A program made the translations under genes and the position numbers. Positions 32,820 to 41,834 of a stretch of 42,819 nt of DNA are shown here, one piece after another. Source of the DNA: Alphaproteobacteria bacterium (GTDB lineage Bacteria; Pseudomonadota; Alphaproteobacteria; Rhizobiales; JAKIUO01). Below the pieces are notes generated by a model that made no database searches, had not been told where the DNA came from, and saw only the letters and a program-made list of their open reading frames with translations. The DNA lies in contig JAJRPI010000065.1 of the NCBI GenBank assembly GCA_024280895.1, positions 1 through 42,819 on the forward strand, in the 5' to 3' direction. The stretch's first letter is position 1. Each line of letters begins with the position of its first letter.

Positions 32820-34049
32820 ATGGAGAAGACTGCGGAATCATTGCTAGGCATTGATGTGTTCTTTGTATTGTTGGGAGCCATTCTGGTTTTTGCCATGCAT
32901 GCCGGGTTTGCGTTTCTTGAGGTCGGCACGGTGCGACACAAAAACCAGGTCAATGCACTGGTGAAAATCCTTGTCGATTTCGCCGTCTCTACAACCATGT
33001 ATTTCTTCATCGGTTACACCATCGCCTATGGGGTGAATTTCTTTTCTGATGCTCAATCGATCTCTGGGGGCGGTGAGGGCTTTGCCAATCAAGGCTTGAG
33101 CCTCGTCAAATTCTTCTTTCTGGCGACCTTTGCCGCAGCCATCCCCGCCATCATATCGGGTGGCATTGCTGAACGCGCCCGGTTTTGGCCACAAGTCGCC
33201 GCAACCGCTCTTATTGTTGGCTTCGCCTATCCTTTATTGGAAGGCGTCGTCTGGAACGGCAATTACGGGCTGCAGGACTGGATGAAAGCGACCTTTGGCC
33301 ATCCATTCAGAGATTTTGCCGGCTCGATTGTCGTCCATGCCTTTGGCGGTTGGATCGCTCTGTCTGCTGTTTGGGCCCTTGGCGCGCGTCAAGATCATTA
33401 CAATAGCAAAGGCAAAGTCGTTGCCATCCCCCCCTCTTCCCTGCCCTGGCTGGCCCTTGGCTCCTGGCTTTTGTGCATTGGCTGGTTTGGCTTTAACGTC
33501 ATGACCGCCGGCTCGGTCAAGGATATTTCAGGGCTTGTTGCGCTCAATTCCTTGATGGCGATGGTTGGCGGCATATTGTCGGCCCTCATTGTTGGCCGCA
33601 ATGATCCAGGCTTTATTCACAATGGCGCGCTGGCTGGCCTCGTCGCTGTTTGTGCAGGTTCCGATATCATGCACCCCATCGGCTCGTTCATTGTTGGCGG
33701 CGTCGCAGGTGCGCTGTTCGTTTATCTGTTCCAGAAATGCCATAATGACTGGAAGCTTGATGACGTGCTCGGCGTCTGGGCCCTGCATGGCATGTGCGGA
33801 TTATGGGGTGGCATCGCGGCCGGTATTTTCGGCCTCAAAGCACTTGGTGGTCTGGGCGATGTGAGCTTTGGCGCACAGCTCATGGGATCGCTTGGAGGTG
33901 CCGCCTTTGGTGGTCTGGCAGGCTTGCTGATCTATGGGGAACTCAAACGCCTTGTCGGCATTCGCCTCACGCCCGAAGAAGAGCGGATGGGCGCTGATCT
34001 CGCCATCCATAAAATCAGCTCAACTCCAGAGCATGATATTACGAGATAG
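32820..34049 (+). CDS. Second ammonium transporter
   Basis: A 409-residue Amt family protein without the cleaved signal peptide of AmtB. I choose ATG 32820 (AAGGGGAG 10 bases upstream); the TTG at 32799 adds only MKGSYHF. Motifs include GAILVFAMHAGFAFLEVGTV, RHKNQVNALVKILVDFAVST, AAIPAIISGGIAERARFWPQ, FRDFAGSIVVHAFGGWIALS with the pore histidine and LDDVLGVWALHGMCGLWGGI with the second. It diverges clearly from the first amtB (for example VGTVRHKNQVNAL against AGLVRTKNVAMQC), so it is not a recent duplicate. It has no glnK partner of its own. Other Amt-family roles (methylammonium, ammonium sensing) are possible. Confidence 0.92.
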   Translation: MEKTAESLLGIDVFFVLLGAILVFAMHAGFAFLEVGTVRHKNQVNALVKILVDFAVSTTMYFFIGYTIAYGVNFFSDAQSISGGGEGFANQGLSLVKFFFLATFAAAIPAIISGGIAERARFWPQVAATALIVGFAYPLLEGVVWNGNYGLQDWMKATFGHPFRDFAGSIVVHAFGGWIALSAVWALGARQDHYNSKGKVVAIPPSSLPWLALGSWLLCIGWFGFNVMTAGSVKDISGLVALNSLMAMVGGILSALIVGRNDPGFIHNGALAGLVAVCAGSDIMHPIGSFIVGGVAGALFVYLFQKCHNDWKLDDVLGVWALHGMCGLWGGIAAGIFGLKALGGLGDVSFGAQLMGSLGGAAFGGLAGLLIYGELKRLVGIRLTPEEERMGADLAIHKISSTPEHDITR

Positions 34050-34052
34050 CAA

Positions 34053-34092
34053 GATGCCCTGCCGGGCAGGTCCTGGCCGGACGGGCATTTTA
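34053..34092 (+). terminator. Terminator after second amt
   Basis: ATGCCC (34053-34058) and GGGCAT (34083-34088) enclose an inner CCGG...CCGG stem, with TTTTA following, 4 bases past the stop. The T-run is short, so termination may be partial. Between it and gpsA, 34093-34229, nothing else is seen. Confidence 0.7.
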
Positions 34093-34229
34093 CGCAAATA
34101 GCGCTGGGGAGTTTCTAGTAGTACTATCGCTTCGCTGTTTGAGCACTCCTCCCCAGACCCGAAATAAAATGGGGATGAAAGGGGCTCGCCCTTTTCCGCC
34201 CGCCGCGCAGGCGATTGGCTTATTCTCTT

Positions 34230-35252
34230 TTATTCCTTCTCCCCGCGCATCGGGCGGGATAAAAGCCCCTCAATGGCAGCATCGACGCTTAGAGCTGGAT
34301 AGTCATAGCCCTCAACGCCACCCCAGATAATATTGCGAACGGCTTCACAGATCGGCATTTCGATACCCTTTTCGCGGGCAATGCGGGTGACAGGAATAGC
34401 GGTATACATACCTTCGGTGACGCTGTTGCGAGCCGCTAGTATCTGTTCAACGCTCTGGCCCTCGCCCAGCGCATGACCAAAGGACATATTGCGCGAGGTT
34501 GGTGAGGAGCAAGTCAGCACCAGATCCCCCAGCCCCGACAGTCCATCCATGGTTTCACGTTTGGCCCCAAAGGCGAGAGCAAAGCGCATGAGTTCGGCAA
34601 AACCTCGGGTGATCACGGCAGCATGGGCACTTTTGCCAAGCTGCTTGCCCTCGACAATACCTGCCGCAATGGCCAACACATTCTTGATAGCGCCGCCAAC
34701 TTCGACCCCCATCAGATCTTCAGACAGATAGACCCTGAAATTTCTATGGGCAATGGCGCCAGCCAATTGTTCTCCCAGCTGCGTATTCTCGCAAGCGAGC
34801 GTCACAGCGGCGGGTAAGCCGCGCGCGACTTCGATGGCAAAACTTGGTCCAGACAATGCCGCAAGGGTGGCATTTGGCAATGCTTCTTCCAACACCTGCG
34901 TCAGTAATTTGCCGCTATCCTGCTCAATGCCCTTGGAGCAGATAACAGTTGGCGTATGAGGCTTGAGGTGAGCTGCCAGTTGTGTGGCCGTGCCGCGCAT
35001 GAATTGAGCTGGCACCACCATTAGCAAGGCATCATTATCAGCGATTTGAGCGAGATCATTGGTCGCCTTTATGCCAGGGTCAAGTCGTATGCCCGCCAGA
35101 TAGGTCTTGTTTTCATGAAGGTCGAGAATCTCCGACACTTCTTGCTCTTCGTGCGCCCACAAGGTCACCTCACGCCCCGCCAGAGCCAAAGTCTGCGCCA
35201 GTGCTGTGCCCCAAGCTCCCGCCCCCACAACGCCGATTTTCTGCAAGCTCAT
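34230..35252 (-). CDS. gpsA: NAD(P)-dependent glycerol-3-phosphate dehydrogenase
   Basis: GpsA reduces dihydroxyacetone phosphate to sn-glycerol 3-phosphate for phospholipid synthesis. The N-terminus has the dinucleotide-binding motif IGVVGAGAWGTALAQTLALA. Later come VVPAQFMRGTATQLAAHL, CSKGIEQDSGKLLTQVLEEA, LSGPSFAIEVARGLPAAVTL, VGGAIKNVLAIAAGIVEGKQ with the catalytic lysine, and GLSGLGDLVLTCSSPTSRNM. The length of 340 residues is usual. It lies 19 bases after tsaD on the same strand, the normal order in Hyphomicrobiales. Its ribosome binding site AAAGGAGAG lies in the gap. Confidence 0.96.
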   Translation of the reverse strand: MSLQKIGVVGAGAWGTALAQTLALAGREVTLWAHEEQEVSEILDLHENKTYLAGIRLDPGIKATNDLAQIADNDALLMVVPAQFMRGTATQLAAHLKPHTPTVICSKGIEQDSGKLLTQVLEEALPNATLAALSGPSFAIEVARGLPAAVTLACENTQLGEQLAGAIAHRNFRVYLSEDLMGVEVGGAIKNVLAIAAGIVEGKQLGKSAHAAVITRGFAELMRFALAFGAKRETMDGLSGLGDLVLTCSSPTSRNMSFGHALGEGQSVEQILAARNSVTEGMYTAIPVTRIAREKGIEMPICEAVRNIIWGGVEGYDYPALSVDAAIEGLLSRPMRGEKE

Positions 35253-35271
35253 TCGTCTCTCCTTTAGCTGA

Positions 35272-36372
35272 TCAGGCTTTTATACCAGCGCCTGATACCC
35301 GAGGGGCCGTTTCATCCAGCGGCCAGCGGGCACGCGCCGACAAATCAAGTGTGTCCGTGTTGCCGCGCACCAGATGCTCAAGCCCCGCATAGGCGATCAT
35401 CGCCGCATTATCGGTGCAAAGATCAACGGGGGGCACATCAAACGCGAACCCGTTGTCATTGGCAAGTTGCAATAGTGCTGCACGCAAGCGTTGATTGGCG
35501 GCCACCCCGCCCGCCACAACCAATCGGCGCGGCGCGCTTGCTGCCATCGCACTTTCATAGGCTTGCATGCAGCGAGCAACTCGGTCGATCACCGCGTCAC
35601 TGGCGGCCCGCTCAAACGAGGCGCACAAATCCTTAATATCTTGATCTGCAAGAGGGGCCAGTTTCGTGGCCTGCTGGCGCACGGCTGTTTTAAGACCCGA
35701 AAAAGAAAAATTGAGCTCCGTTCGCCCCTTCATGGGTCGCGGAAAAGAAAAGCGTTTATCATCGCCCTGCAATGCCATACGCGCTACTTGCGGCCCGCCG
35801 GGATAATCAAGCCCCAACAGTTTGGCGACTTTATCAAAGGCTTCACCAAGCGCATCATCCACCGTTGTGCCAAGTCGCTCATAATGCCCCACATCATGGA
35901 CGATCTGCACCTGTGTATGGCCCCCTGATACCAACAGTAAAAGATAGGGCGGCTTAACGCCATCGCTCAAGCCCGGGGTCAAAGCATGACCTTCCAGATG
36001 GTTGATACCAATAAGGGGAATGTCGCTGGCAAAACAAATGGCCTTGGCGGTCATCAAGCCCACCATCAAGCCGCCAATCAGCCCGGGACCAGATGTGACC
36101 GCAACCCCGTCCAGCTGATCAAAGCTCAATTCAGCTTCTAACATGGCCTGTTCAACCAGTTTGTCCAGCAAATCCACATGAGCACGCGCCGCGATTTCTG
36201 GCACAACACCGCCAAAGGCCTTATGCTCGTCTATCTGCGAGCGCACCACATTGGACCTGATGCGCGCGCTGCCATCAGTTGCGCGCTCGACAACAGATGC
36301 CGCCGTCTCATCGCAACTGGTCTCTATTCCAAGAACACGAAGTGTTTTTTGATGTTTTTGCTGTTTGCTCAT
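35272..36372 (-). CDS. tsaD: tRNA N6-adenosine threonylcarbamoyltransferase
   Basis: TsaD adds the threonylcarbamoyl group to A37 of ANN-decoding tRNAs, with TsaB and TsaE. The 366-residue protein has the ASKHA nucleotide fold: [60 protein letters not shown], the metal-binding [33 protein letters not shown] and [20 protein letters not shown]. The divergent pairing with hemC is a typical arrangement in the class. The intergenic region holds a repeat element at 36427-36540. Confidence 0.97.
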   Translation of the reverse strand: MSKQQKHQKTLRVLGIETSCDETAASVVERATDGSARIRSNVVRSQIDEHKAFGGVVPEIAARAHVDLLDKLVEQAMLEAELSFDQLDGVAVTSGPGLIGGLMVGLMTAKAICFASDIPLIGINHLEGHALTPGLSDGVKPPYLLLLVSGGHTQVQIVHDVGHYERLGTTVDDALGEAFDKVAKLLGLDYPGGPQVARMALQGDDKRFSFPRPMKGRTELNFSFSGLKTAVRQQATKLAPLADQDIKDLCASFERAASDAVIDRVARCMQAYESAMAASAPRRLVVAGGVAANQRLRAALLQLANDNGFAFDVPPVDLCTDNAAMIAYAGLEHLVRGNTDTLDLSARARWPLDETAPRVSGAGIKA

Positions 36373-36426
36373 TGCGTTCTCATTACATGTCTTTTTTCAA
36401 AGATCCAAACCAGTTACTTTCCAGAT

Positions 36427-36540
36427 TGTCATCCCAGCGAATGCAGGGAACCATAACCCCCGACCTGTCATTTCGTGAAAAAACCCTTATCTAATTTGCG
36501 GACACTGGGAGTATGGATCCCAGCCTTCGCTGGGATGACA
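36427..36540. repeat. Palindromic element, TGTCAYCCC family, copy 2
   Basis: TGTCATCCCAGCGAATGCAG (36427-36446) at the left and CCCAGCCTTCGCTGGGATGACA (last 22 bases, ending 36540) at the right are inverted, giving terminal inverted repeats TGTCATCCCAGCGAA/TTCGCTGGGATGACA. The right arm GGGAGTATGGATCCCAGCCT is the same as in the copy at 29763-29889. It lies in the tsaD-hemC promoter region, and so may have brought regulatory or termination signals. Confidence 0.8.
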
Positions 36541-36655
36541 CATCATTTTGAATATCAATACTGCCCGCTCTGTCGCAAACCTCATTGCCTTTGTGTTAAA
36601 TGTTGGTCTAAATGCACGCAATAGCTAATTCAGTTTCCGCCAAGGAGAAACGCAC

Positions 36656-37600
36656 TTGCCTTCACCAGACTTTCCAACTGACCGCCCCATTCGCATTGGC
36701 ACCCGTTCAAGCCCTTTGGCACTGGCGCAGGCCTATGAGACCAGATCCTTGTTAATGCAGGCTCACGGGCTTGAAGAAGATCGCTTCGAGATCATCAAAA
36801 AAACCTCGGCGGGTGACCGTATTCAGGACAAGGCCTTGCGCGATTTTGGCGGCAAGGGACTGTTCACAAAAGAAATCGAAGAAGCCCTTAGCGACGATGA
36901 GATCGACCTGGCCGTTCATTCCATGAAAGATGTGGCGACCCTATTGCCAGACGGATTGATCATACCGGCCCTTCTAACACGCGAAGATGTGCGCGACGCC
37001 TTTATGAGTTTCAAGGCGCAAAAACTGATGGATCTGCCGCAGGGCGCGGTGGTTGGTACTTCAAGCCTGCGCCGTCAGGCACAGGTGCGCCGCTTGCGCC
37101 CGGACCTTAAGGTCATCAATTATCGCGGCAATGTTCAGACCCGTCTCAAAAAACTGGATGAAGGCGTGGCCGATGCGACCCTTCTGGCCAATGCCGGATT
37201 GCGGCGTCTGGGCTATGAAGACAAGATCACCTCGTTGATTGAGATCGATGAAATGCTGCCAGCCGTGGCCCAAGGGGCCATTGGTTTGCAAATTCGCAAG
37301 GACGACACGCAAATGAATGCGCTGATCGCGCCACTCAATCACCAACCAACCTATGATTGCGTGATGATGGAGCGCGTCTTTCTGGGGCGTCTTGATGGCA
37401 ATTGCCATACGCCAATCGCTGGCCTTGCGCGTCTCAACGACGGGGAGATCAGCTTTCGCGGCATGATATTGTCCCCTGATGGCGCACAGGCTCATGAAAC
37501 CAGCCGCAAAGGAGCCCTCGCCGATGCTCAAAAAATGGCCCTTGATGCGGCAGATGCGTTGCTAGAGGTCGCTGGTGCTGATTTTTTAACGACGTCTTGA
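36656..37600 (+). CDS. hemC: Hydroxymethylbilane synthase, TTG start
   Basis: HemC (porphobilinogen deaminase) joins four porphobilinogens into hydroxymethylbilane. It starts at TTG 36656 with AAGGAG at 36641-36646, and reads MPSPDFPTDRPIRIGTRSSP with the conserved IGTRxSPLALAQA. Further motifs are DRIQDKALRDFGGKGLFTKE, IDLAVHSMKDVATLLPDGL, VVGTSSLRRQAQVRRLRPDL, INYRGNVQTRLKKLDEGVAD and the dipyrromethane-binding cysteine in LGRLDGNCHTPIAGLARL. The 314-residue length is normal. With hemD it supplies uroporphyrinogen III, the precursor for the cob operon of this window. Confidence 0.96.
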   Translation: MPSPDFPTDRPIRIGTRSSPLALAQAYETRSLLMQAHGLEEDRFEIIKKTSAGDRIQDKALRDFGGKGLFTKEIEEALSDDEIDLAVHSMKDVATLLPDGLIIPALLTREDVRDAFMSFKAQKLMDLPQGAVVGTSSLRRQAQVRRLRPDLKVINYRGNVQTRLKKLDEGVADATLLANAGLRRLGYEDKITSLIEIDEMLPAVAQGAIGLQIRKDDTQMNALIAPLNHQPTYDCVMMERVFLGRLDGNCHTPIAGLARLNDGEISFRGMILSPDGAQAHETSRKGALADAQKMALDAADALLEVAGADFLTTS

Positions 37601-37619
37601 TCAAAAAGGACGCCAGAAC

Positions 37620-38336
37620 ATGCGCTATTTGATTACGCGACCACTGCTACATGCAACGGAGATGGCAAGCGATTTCGAGAGTCTGGGCCATGAAGTGATT
37701 ATCTCCCCGGTCATGCACGTCAATTGCCTGCGCCCCACCTTGCCAAATGCCGCCTTTTTGCACGGGCTGGTCATCACCAGCCGCAATGCCCTTCTTTGTT
37801 TGCGCCAGATCACTGATCTGCAAAATTATCATGACCTGCCTTTGTTTGCCGTTGGCAAAACCAGCGCACGTCTATCAAGAGAAGCCGGATTTAAAAAAGT
37901 AGTTGAGGGGCCCGGACGGGCCAGCGACCTTGTCCCCATCATCAAGGCGGCATTTGTGGGTATCCAGCATCCCCAGATCTATCATCCCTCGGGAGCAAAA
38001 AAAGCCTTCGACCTTGGCCCACCGCTGGCGCAGACAGGTATCAGACTGATCGAACAAACGATCTATAACACCAGTCCCGCCAACAGTTTTTCGTCACAAG
38101 CCATTGACGCCATTACCTCAAACAAGCTTGATGTCGTCGTCTTGATGTCCCCACAGAGCGCCAAATATTTTCATGCACTTATCCGCCAGAACCAGCTCGA
38201 GGGCCAAATGAGTGAAATCTCCTGCTTGTGCATGTCCAACAATGTAGCGACCGCTCTTGATCAAATGGCGTGCAAACGCAAACTCATTGCGAGCTCCCCC
38301 AATCTGCCGGGCATCATCAACATGATCGGACTTTAA
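37620..38336 (+). CDS. hemD: Uroporphyrinogen-III synthase
   Basis: HemD closes hydroxymethylbilane to uroporphyrinogen III with inversion of ring D. The family is poorly conserved, but position directly after hemC, 238-residue length and the start MRYLITRPLLHATEMASDFE (the R-P-x5-T-A pattern of HemD) support the call. HGLVITSRNALLCLRQITDL, LFAVGKTSARLSREAGFKKV, IYHPSGAKKAFDLGPPLAQT and DVVVLMSPQSAKYFHALI match the two-lobed fold. It is 19 bases after hemC. Confidence 0.92.
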   Translation: MRYLITRPLLHATEMASDFESLGHEVIISPVMHVNCLRPTLPNAAFLHGLVITSRNALLCLRQITDLQNYHDLPLFAVGKTSARLSREAGFKKVVEGPGRASDLVPIIKAAFVGIQHPQIYHPSGAKKAFDLGPPLAQTGIRLIEQTIYNTSPANSFSSQAIDAITSNKLDVVVLMSPQSAKYFHALIRQNQLEGQMSEISCLCMSNNVATALDQMACKRKLIASSPNLPGIINMIGL

Positions 38337-38459
38337 GCTGTTGTTCCCTATAATATTGATGCAATATCTCCTAAATGGATCATTGCGGTTTACCCTATGG
38401 CGCAATATGGTCTATAGAGAAGAAGAGACCATGTTTTGCGTTCCCAGCTATGGTGAGAT

Positions 38460-39953
38460 ATGAAAAAAAATACCCCCCGCTCAAGTTCAAAACGCCCCAC
38501 GGCGACCATCAATGTAAAAGCCACCGAAGTCAAAAAAGACCCGCCCAAAAAAGGCGATGAAAAAACCACGTCAAGCGCCACGAAAGCGGCAGGTGCCAGC
38601 ACGGCCTCAAACGCAAAAAAGACCAACCCAAAATCAGTTTCTGGCGGCTCAACAACCACCAAAAGCAGCGCAGGTAAAAACCCACCCGGCGGCACGCCCC
38701 CCAAAGCGCCAAAAGCAGCCAGTTCTTCTGGCGGCGGCTTTTTCTCCCATCTCATGGCCTCGATCATTGGTGCCGTGTTGGGAATATTCGGCCTGTCCTA
38801 TGCCAGCAACCAGAATATGTTGCCACAAACCGTTCAATTGGGAGGTGGCACCAGTAAGCAACTGAATATGCTTGCTGGCCGCGTTGGCTCGCTTGAAGTC
38901 CAAACCAGCTCAAATGATGTCAACTCCATCACAAACCGCCTTGCTCACCTCAATGAGCGCCTTGACAAAACACAGGCGGGGCTTGGCGGCGGCAAACAAG
39001 GGGCTCCCACCCTTGTGCAAAAAATCGCCCGCCTTGAGACCATCCTTGCTGATCTCGAAACAGCCGCGCGAACAGGCAAAGGCGGCAAGCTGGCCGGTCT
39101 AACCGCCGTTACCAAGCAGCTCAAGAAATCCAACAAGCAGACCCTTGCGCTCAATGGTGAGTTCATCAAATTACGTGAGGCCCAGACCTCTTTTCGCGAA
39201 GACCTCACCAGCCTTCGCAGTGCACAAGCTGATTTTCGCACCACAAGTGCCAAAATCTCCAATGAGATCGCCGCAATACGCAATGCAAACGCAAAAATGG
39301 TTGCCGATGCCAGCCGTCCGCCAGATGTCTCCGCGCAGATCAAACCCGTGATTGCCATGCTTGGCGATCTCACCGCGAAGATTGATGGTGTATTGGGCCG
39401 GGAAGCTGGATCAAAAGCCGAAGGGCGCAACATAGCCCTTGCTTTATCGCTGGGAGAGCTAAAACGCGCTGTCAATGAAGGGGCGCCCTACAAGGCCGAG
39501 CTGGCACGCGTACAACCCCACGCCCCCAAAAGTCTGGACCTTGCCATCCTCACCCAATATGCCAATAAGGGCATCGTCACCCATACTGCCTTGCGCTCTG
39601 AATTTTCGAGCGTTTCAAACAAGGCACTGGCCTCTGAACATACGGCGAAATCGGGCTCATTCATGGATCAGTTAATGGCCAATGCCAAGAGCATGGTGCA
39701 GGTACGGCCAACCGGACTTGTCGAGGGAGAAACAACCGGCGCCGTACTGTCTCGCATGGAATACAAGCTGGACCGTGATGATCTAAGTGGCGCACTCAAA
39801 GAAAGCGGCGCGCTCCAAGGTTCCGCCAAAGACGTCATGCAATCTTGGGTCGCCAAAGCGCGCTCACGGGTCAATGGTGACATGGTGTTACGAGCGCTTG
39901 AAGACAAAATTCGCAACTCGCTTGCGGGTAGCAAACCCAAAGCAAAAGGATAA
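38460..39953 (+). CDS. Mitofilin-like (Mic60/COG4223) inner membrane protein
   Basis: A 497-residue protein of the alphaproteobacterial Mic60 family, which sits between hemD and hemY in many members of the class and shapes the inner membrane. The first 95 residues are disordered and rich in Lys, Ser, Thr and Pro. One transmembrane helix follows (HLMASIIGAVLGIFGLSYAS), then a long coiled coil with repeated SLEVQTSSNDVNSITNRLAH-like heptads (IARLETILADLETAARTG, KISNEIAAIRNANAKM). The C-terminal mitofilin part contains LGELKRAVNEGAPYKAELAR and VRPTGLVEGETTGAVLSRME. It ends 5 bases before hemY. Confidence 0.9.
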   Translation: MKKNTPRSSSKRPTATINVKATEVKKDPPKKGDEKTTSSATKAAGASTASNAKKTNPKSVSGGSTTTKSSAGKNPPGGTPPKAPKAASSSGGGFFSHLMASIIGAVLGIFGLSYASNQNMLPQTVQLGGGTSKQLNMLAGRVGSLEVQTSSNDVNSITNRLAHLNERLDKTQAGLGGGKQGAPTLVQKIARLETILADLETAARTGKGGKLAGLTAVTKQLKKSNKQTLALNGEFIKLREAQTSFREDLTSLRSAQADFRTTSAKISNEIAAIRNANAKMVADASRPPDVSAQIKPVIAMLGDLTAKIDGVLGREAGSKAEGRNIALALSLGELKRAVNEGAPYKAELARVQPHAPKSLDLAILTQYANKGIVTHTALRSEFSSVSNKALASEHTAKSGSFMDQLMANAKSMVQVRPTGLVEGETTGAVLSRMEYKLDRDDLSGALKESGALQGSAKDVMQSWVAKARSRVNGDMVLRALEDKIRNSLAGSKPKAKG

Positions 39954-39958
39954 GGTTT

Positions 39959-41710
39959 ATGTGGCGGATCCTACTCTTTTTCGTTGCTGTCACCGGCACA
40001 GCCCTTGGTTTTTCATGGCTGGCTGATCGACCTGGTAAAATCAACCTTGTCTGGCAAGGTAACGTCTATCAAACAGAGCTAATGACAGCGGTGATCGGCT
40101 TTCTGGTGACCCTTTTTACCCTCATGGCGTTGTGGTGGCTGATCAAGAATGTGCTGTTTGCCCCTGGCAAGGTGTCACAAGCCATGCGTGTCAATAAACG
40201 CGAAAAAGGCCTTGAAGCCGTATCACGCGGGCTCATTGCGGTGAGCGCTGGGGACGCTGCGCTGGCCAAAAAGCTGGCAGCAAAAGCTGGACGCAAGCTG
40301 CAATCTGATAGCCTCACCACCTTGCTCAAAGCACAGGCGGCGCAATTGTCAGGAGATCGCAATACGGCAAGACGCCTTTATGAAACCATGCTGGAAAGCC
40401 CCGAAACTGAAGTGGCTGGACTGCGCGGCCTATATCTTGAAGCGCGCCGTGAAAAAGAAATCGAAGCAGCCCGCCAGTTTGCGCAAAAAGCCGTGCAACG
40501 CAATCCGCAGCTGTCCTGGTCCTCGCAGGCCTTGCTGGAAATCCAGTCGCGCTCTGGTCAATGGGCGCAGGCGCTCGAAACCTTGACCCTTGCGCGCAAG
40601 CATAACAAGATCGACAAGAAATCCGCCAATCGTCAACGGGCCGTTTTGCTCACCGCGCAGGCGCTCGAAAACGAGCAAGGTGAAATGGACATGGCGTTAA
40701 GTCAGGCGCTTGAAGCACACAAGCTGGCCCCTGATCTGGTGCCCGCCGCCGATGTCGCCGGGCGCATTCTGGCAACCCAGGGGAATGTTGGCAAAGCCTC
40801 GAAAATCATTCTGCGAACCTGGGAGGTCTCGCCCCATCCAGATCTTGCGTTGACCTATGCTCATGCGCGCCCGGGTGATAGTCCCCGTGACCGCCTGATC
40901 CGTGTTCAACAGCTAGCAGCCCGTACGCCCCACGATCAAGAAGGGGCGATTGCCGTTGCGCAGGCTGCCATCGAGAGCCATGACTGGGAGGAGGCTCGAG
41001 CGGCGCTGAAGGGCCTGCTTGATGAACGACCAAGTGAGCGCGTGTGCACCTTAATGGCGCGCATTGAAGGCGGCGAATTTGGCGACAAGGGACGCGTGCG
41101 CGAATGGCTGGCACGCGCAGTTCGCGCCCCGCGCGATCCGTCCTGGACAGCCGATGGCTATGTCTCAGAGCTTTGGGCTCCTGTCTCCCCCATCACTGGC
41201 CGACTGGACGCGTTTGAATGGAAAGTCCCCGTCGAGCGCCTCGAACATAAAGATGACGAGCTGCCATTCGAGGAATTTATTCCTCTCAAAGCCGAGATGA
41301 AGGCCGAGCAAGCAAATCTTGACGACCATAACGAAACCGCGATCGTCAAACCCGCGGCTGGCAGCCTCACACTTGCGCCAACAGATGCGCCAGCGGATGT
41401 CGTGAGTGAAAAAGCGCCTGAAGAAGTCGATGAGCCACAACCAGAAGATGACCAGGATTCAAAGGATTATATCGAGGTCATTGAGGCCGAGCCCGTTGAG
41501 CAGCCCGTCAAGTTCGACACCTCCTCAACGATCGATAAGCAAGAACCAGAGCCAGAGCCAAGCGAACCCAAGGCAACACCGGTCAAAAACAACGATCCCG
41601 AGATCTATATTGCCCCACGCATGCCCGATGATCCTGGACCCTATAGCAGCACAGGCAGTAAAAACCCAAAACTGCCCCAAAGATTCCGTCATTCGCAAAA
41701 GGGTACCTGA
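39959..41710 (+). CDS. hemY: HemY N-terminal domain / TPR membrane protein
   Basis: This is the HemY of proteobacterial hem operons (not the protoporphyrinogen oxidase of the same name), an inner-membrane TPR protein of uncertain function. It has two N-terminal helices (MWRILLFFVAVTGTALGFSW; LMTAVIGFLVTLFTLMALWW), then helical TPR repeats such as GLIAVSAGDAALAKKLAAKA and YETMLESPETEVAGLRGLYL. The C-terminal 150 residues are acidic and disordered. WTADGYVSELWAPVSPITGR LDAFEWKVP (adjoining pieces) is a good family marker. The last residues PKLPQRFRHSQKGT look unlike a natural end. The next frame reads DSVIRKRVPDPRKPPIQIGS and stops at 41753, so a frameshift near 41660-41685 is possible. Confidence 0.88.
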   Translation: MWRILLFFVAVTGTALGFSWLADRPGKINLVWQGNVYQTELMTAVIGFLVTLFTLMALWWLIKNVLFAPGKVSQAMRVNKREKGLEAVSRGLIAVSAGDAALAKKLAAKAGRKLQSDSLTTLLKAQAAQLSGDRNTARRLYETMLESPETEVAGLRGLYLEARREKEIEAARQFAQKAVQRNPQLSWSSQALLEIQSRSGQWAQALETLTLARKHNKIDKKSANRQRAVLLTAQALENEQGEMDMALSQALEAHKLAPDLVPAADVAGRILATQGNVGKASKIILRTWEVSPHPDLALTYAHARPGDSPRDRLIRVQQLAARTPHDQEGAIAVAQAAIESHDWEEARAALKGLLDERPSERVCTLMARIEGGEFGDKGRVREWLARAVRAPRDPSWTADGYVSELWAPVSPITGRLDAFEWKVPVERLEHKDDELPFEEFIPLKAEMKAEQANLDDHNETAIVKPAAGSLTLAPTDAPADVVSEKAPEEVDEPQPEDDQDSKDYIEVIEAEPVEQPVKFDTSSTIDKQEPEPEPSEPKATPVKNNDPEIYIAPRMPDDPGPYSSTGSKNPKLPQRFRHSQKGT

Positions 41711-41834
41711 TCCCCGCAAGCCGCCAATTCAGATTGGTTCGGCCGTCCGGTGATAATGCTCGCTCAAGACTTGATTTTACAAGCCTGCACCGCTATGCGT
41801 GAGGGCCTTGCTGGCAGTCTTCAGGCAAGAAGCT
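41711..41834. other. Junction between hemY and the recombinase
   Basis: Short gap between convergent hemY and the serine recombinase. I find no tRNA, no obvious direct repeat and no hairpin terminator here. If the recombinase belongs to an integrated element, one attachment site should be close to this gap. Confidence 0.35.

Noticed and set aside
41711-41834. tRNA gene as an attachment site for the recombinase element
   Set aside because: No acceptor/T-arm pattern or cloverleaf could be found; GGTTCGG occurs at 41736-41742 but lacks a matching stem and anticodon arm.
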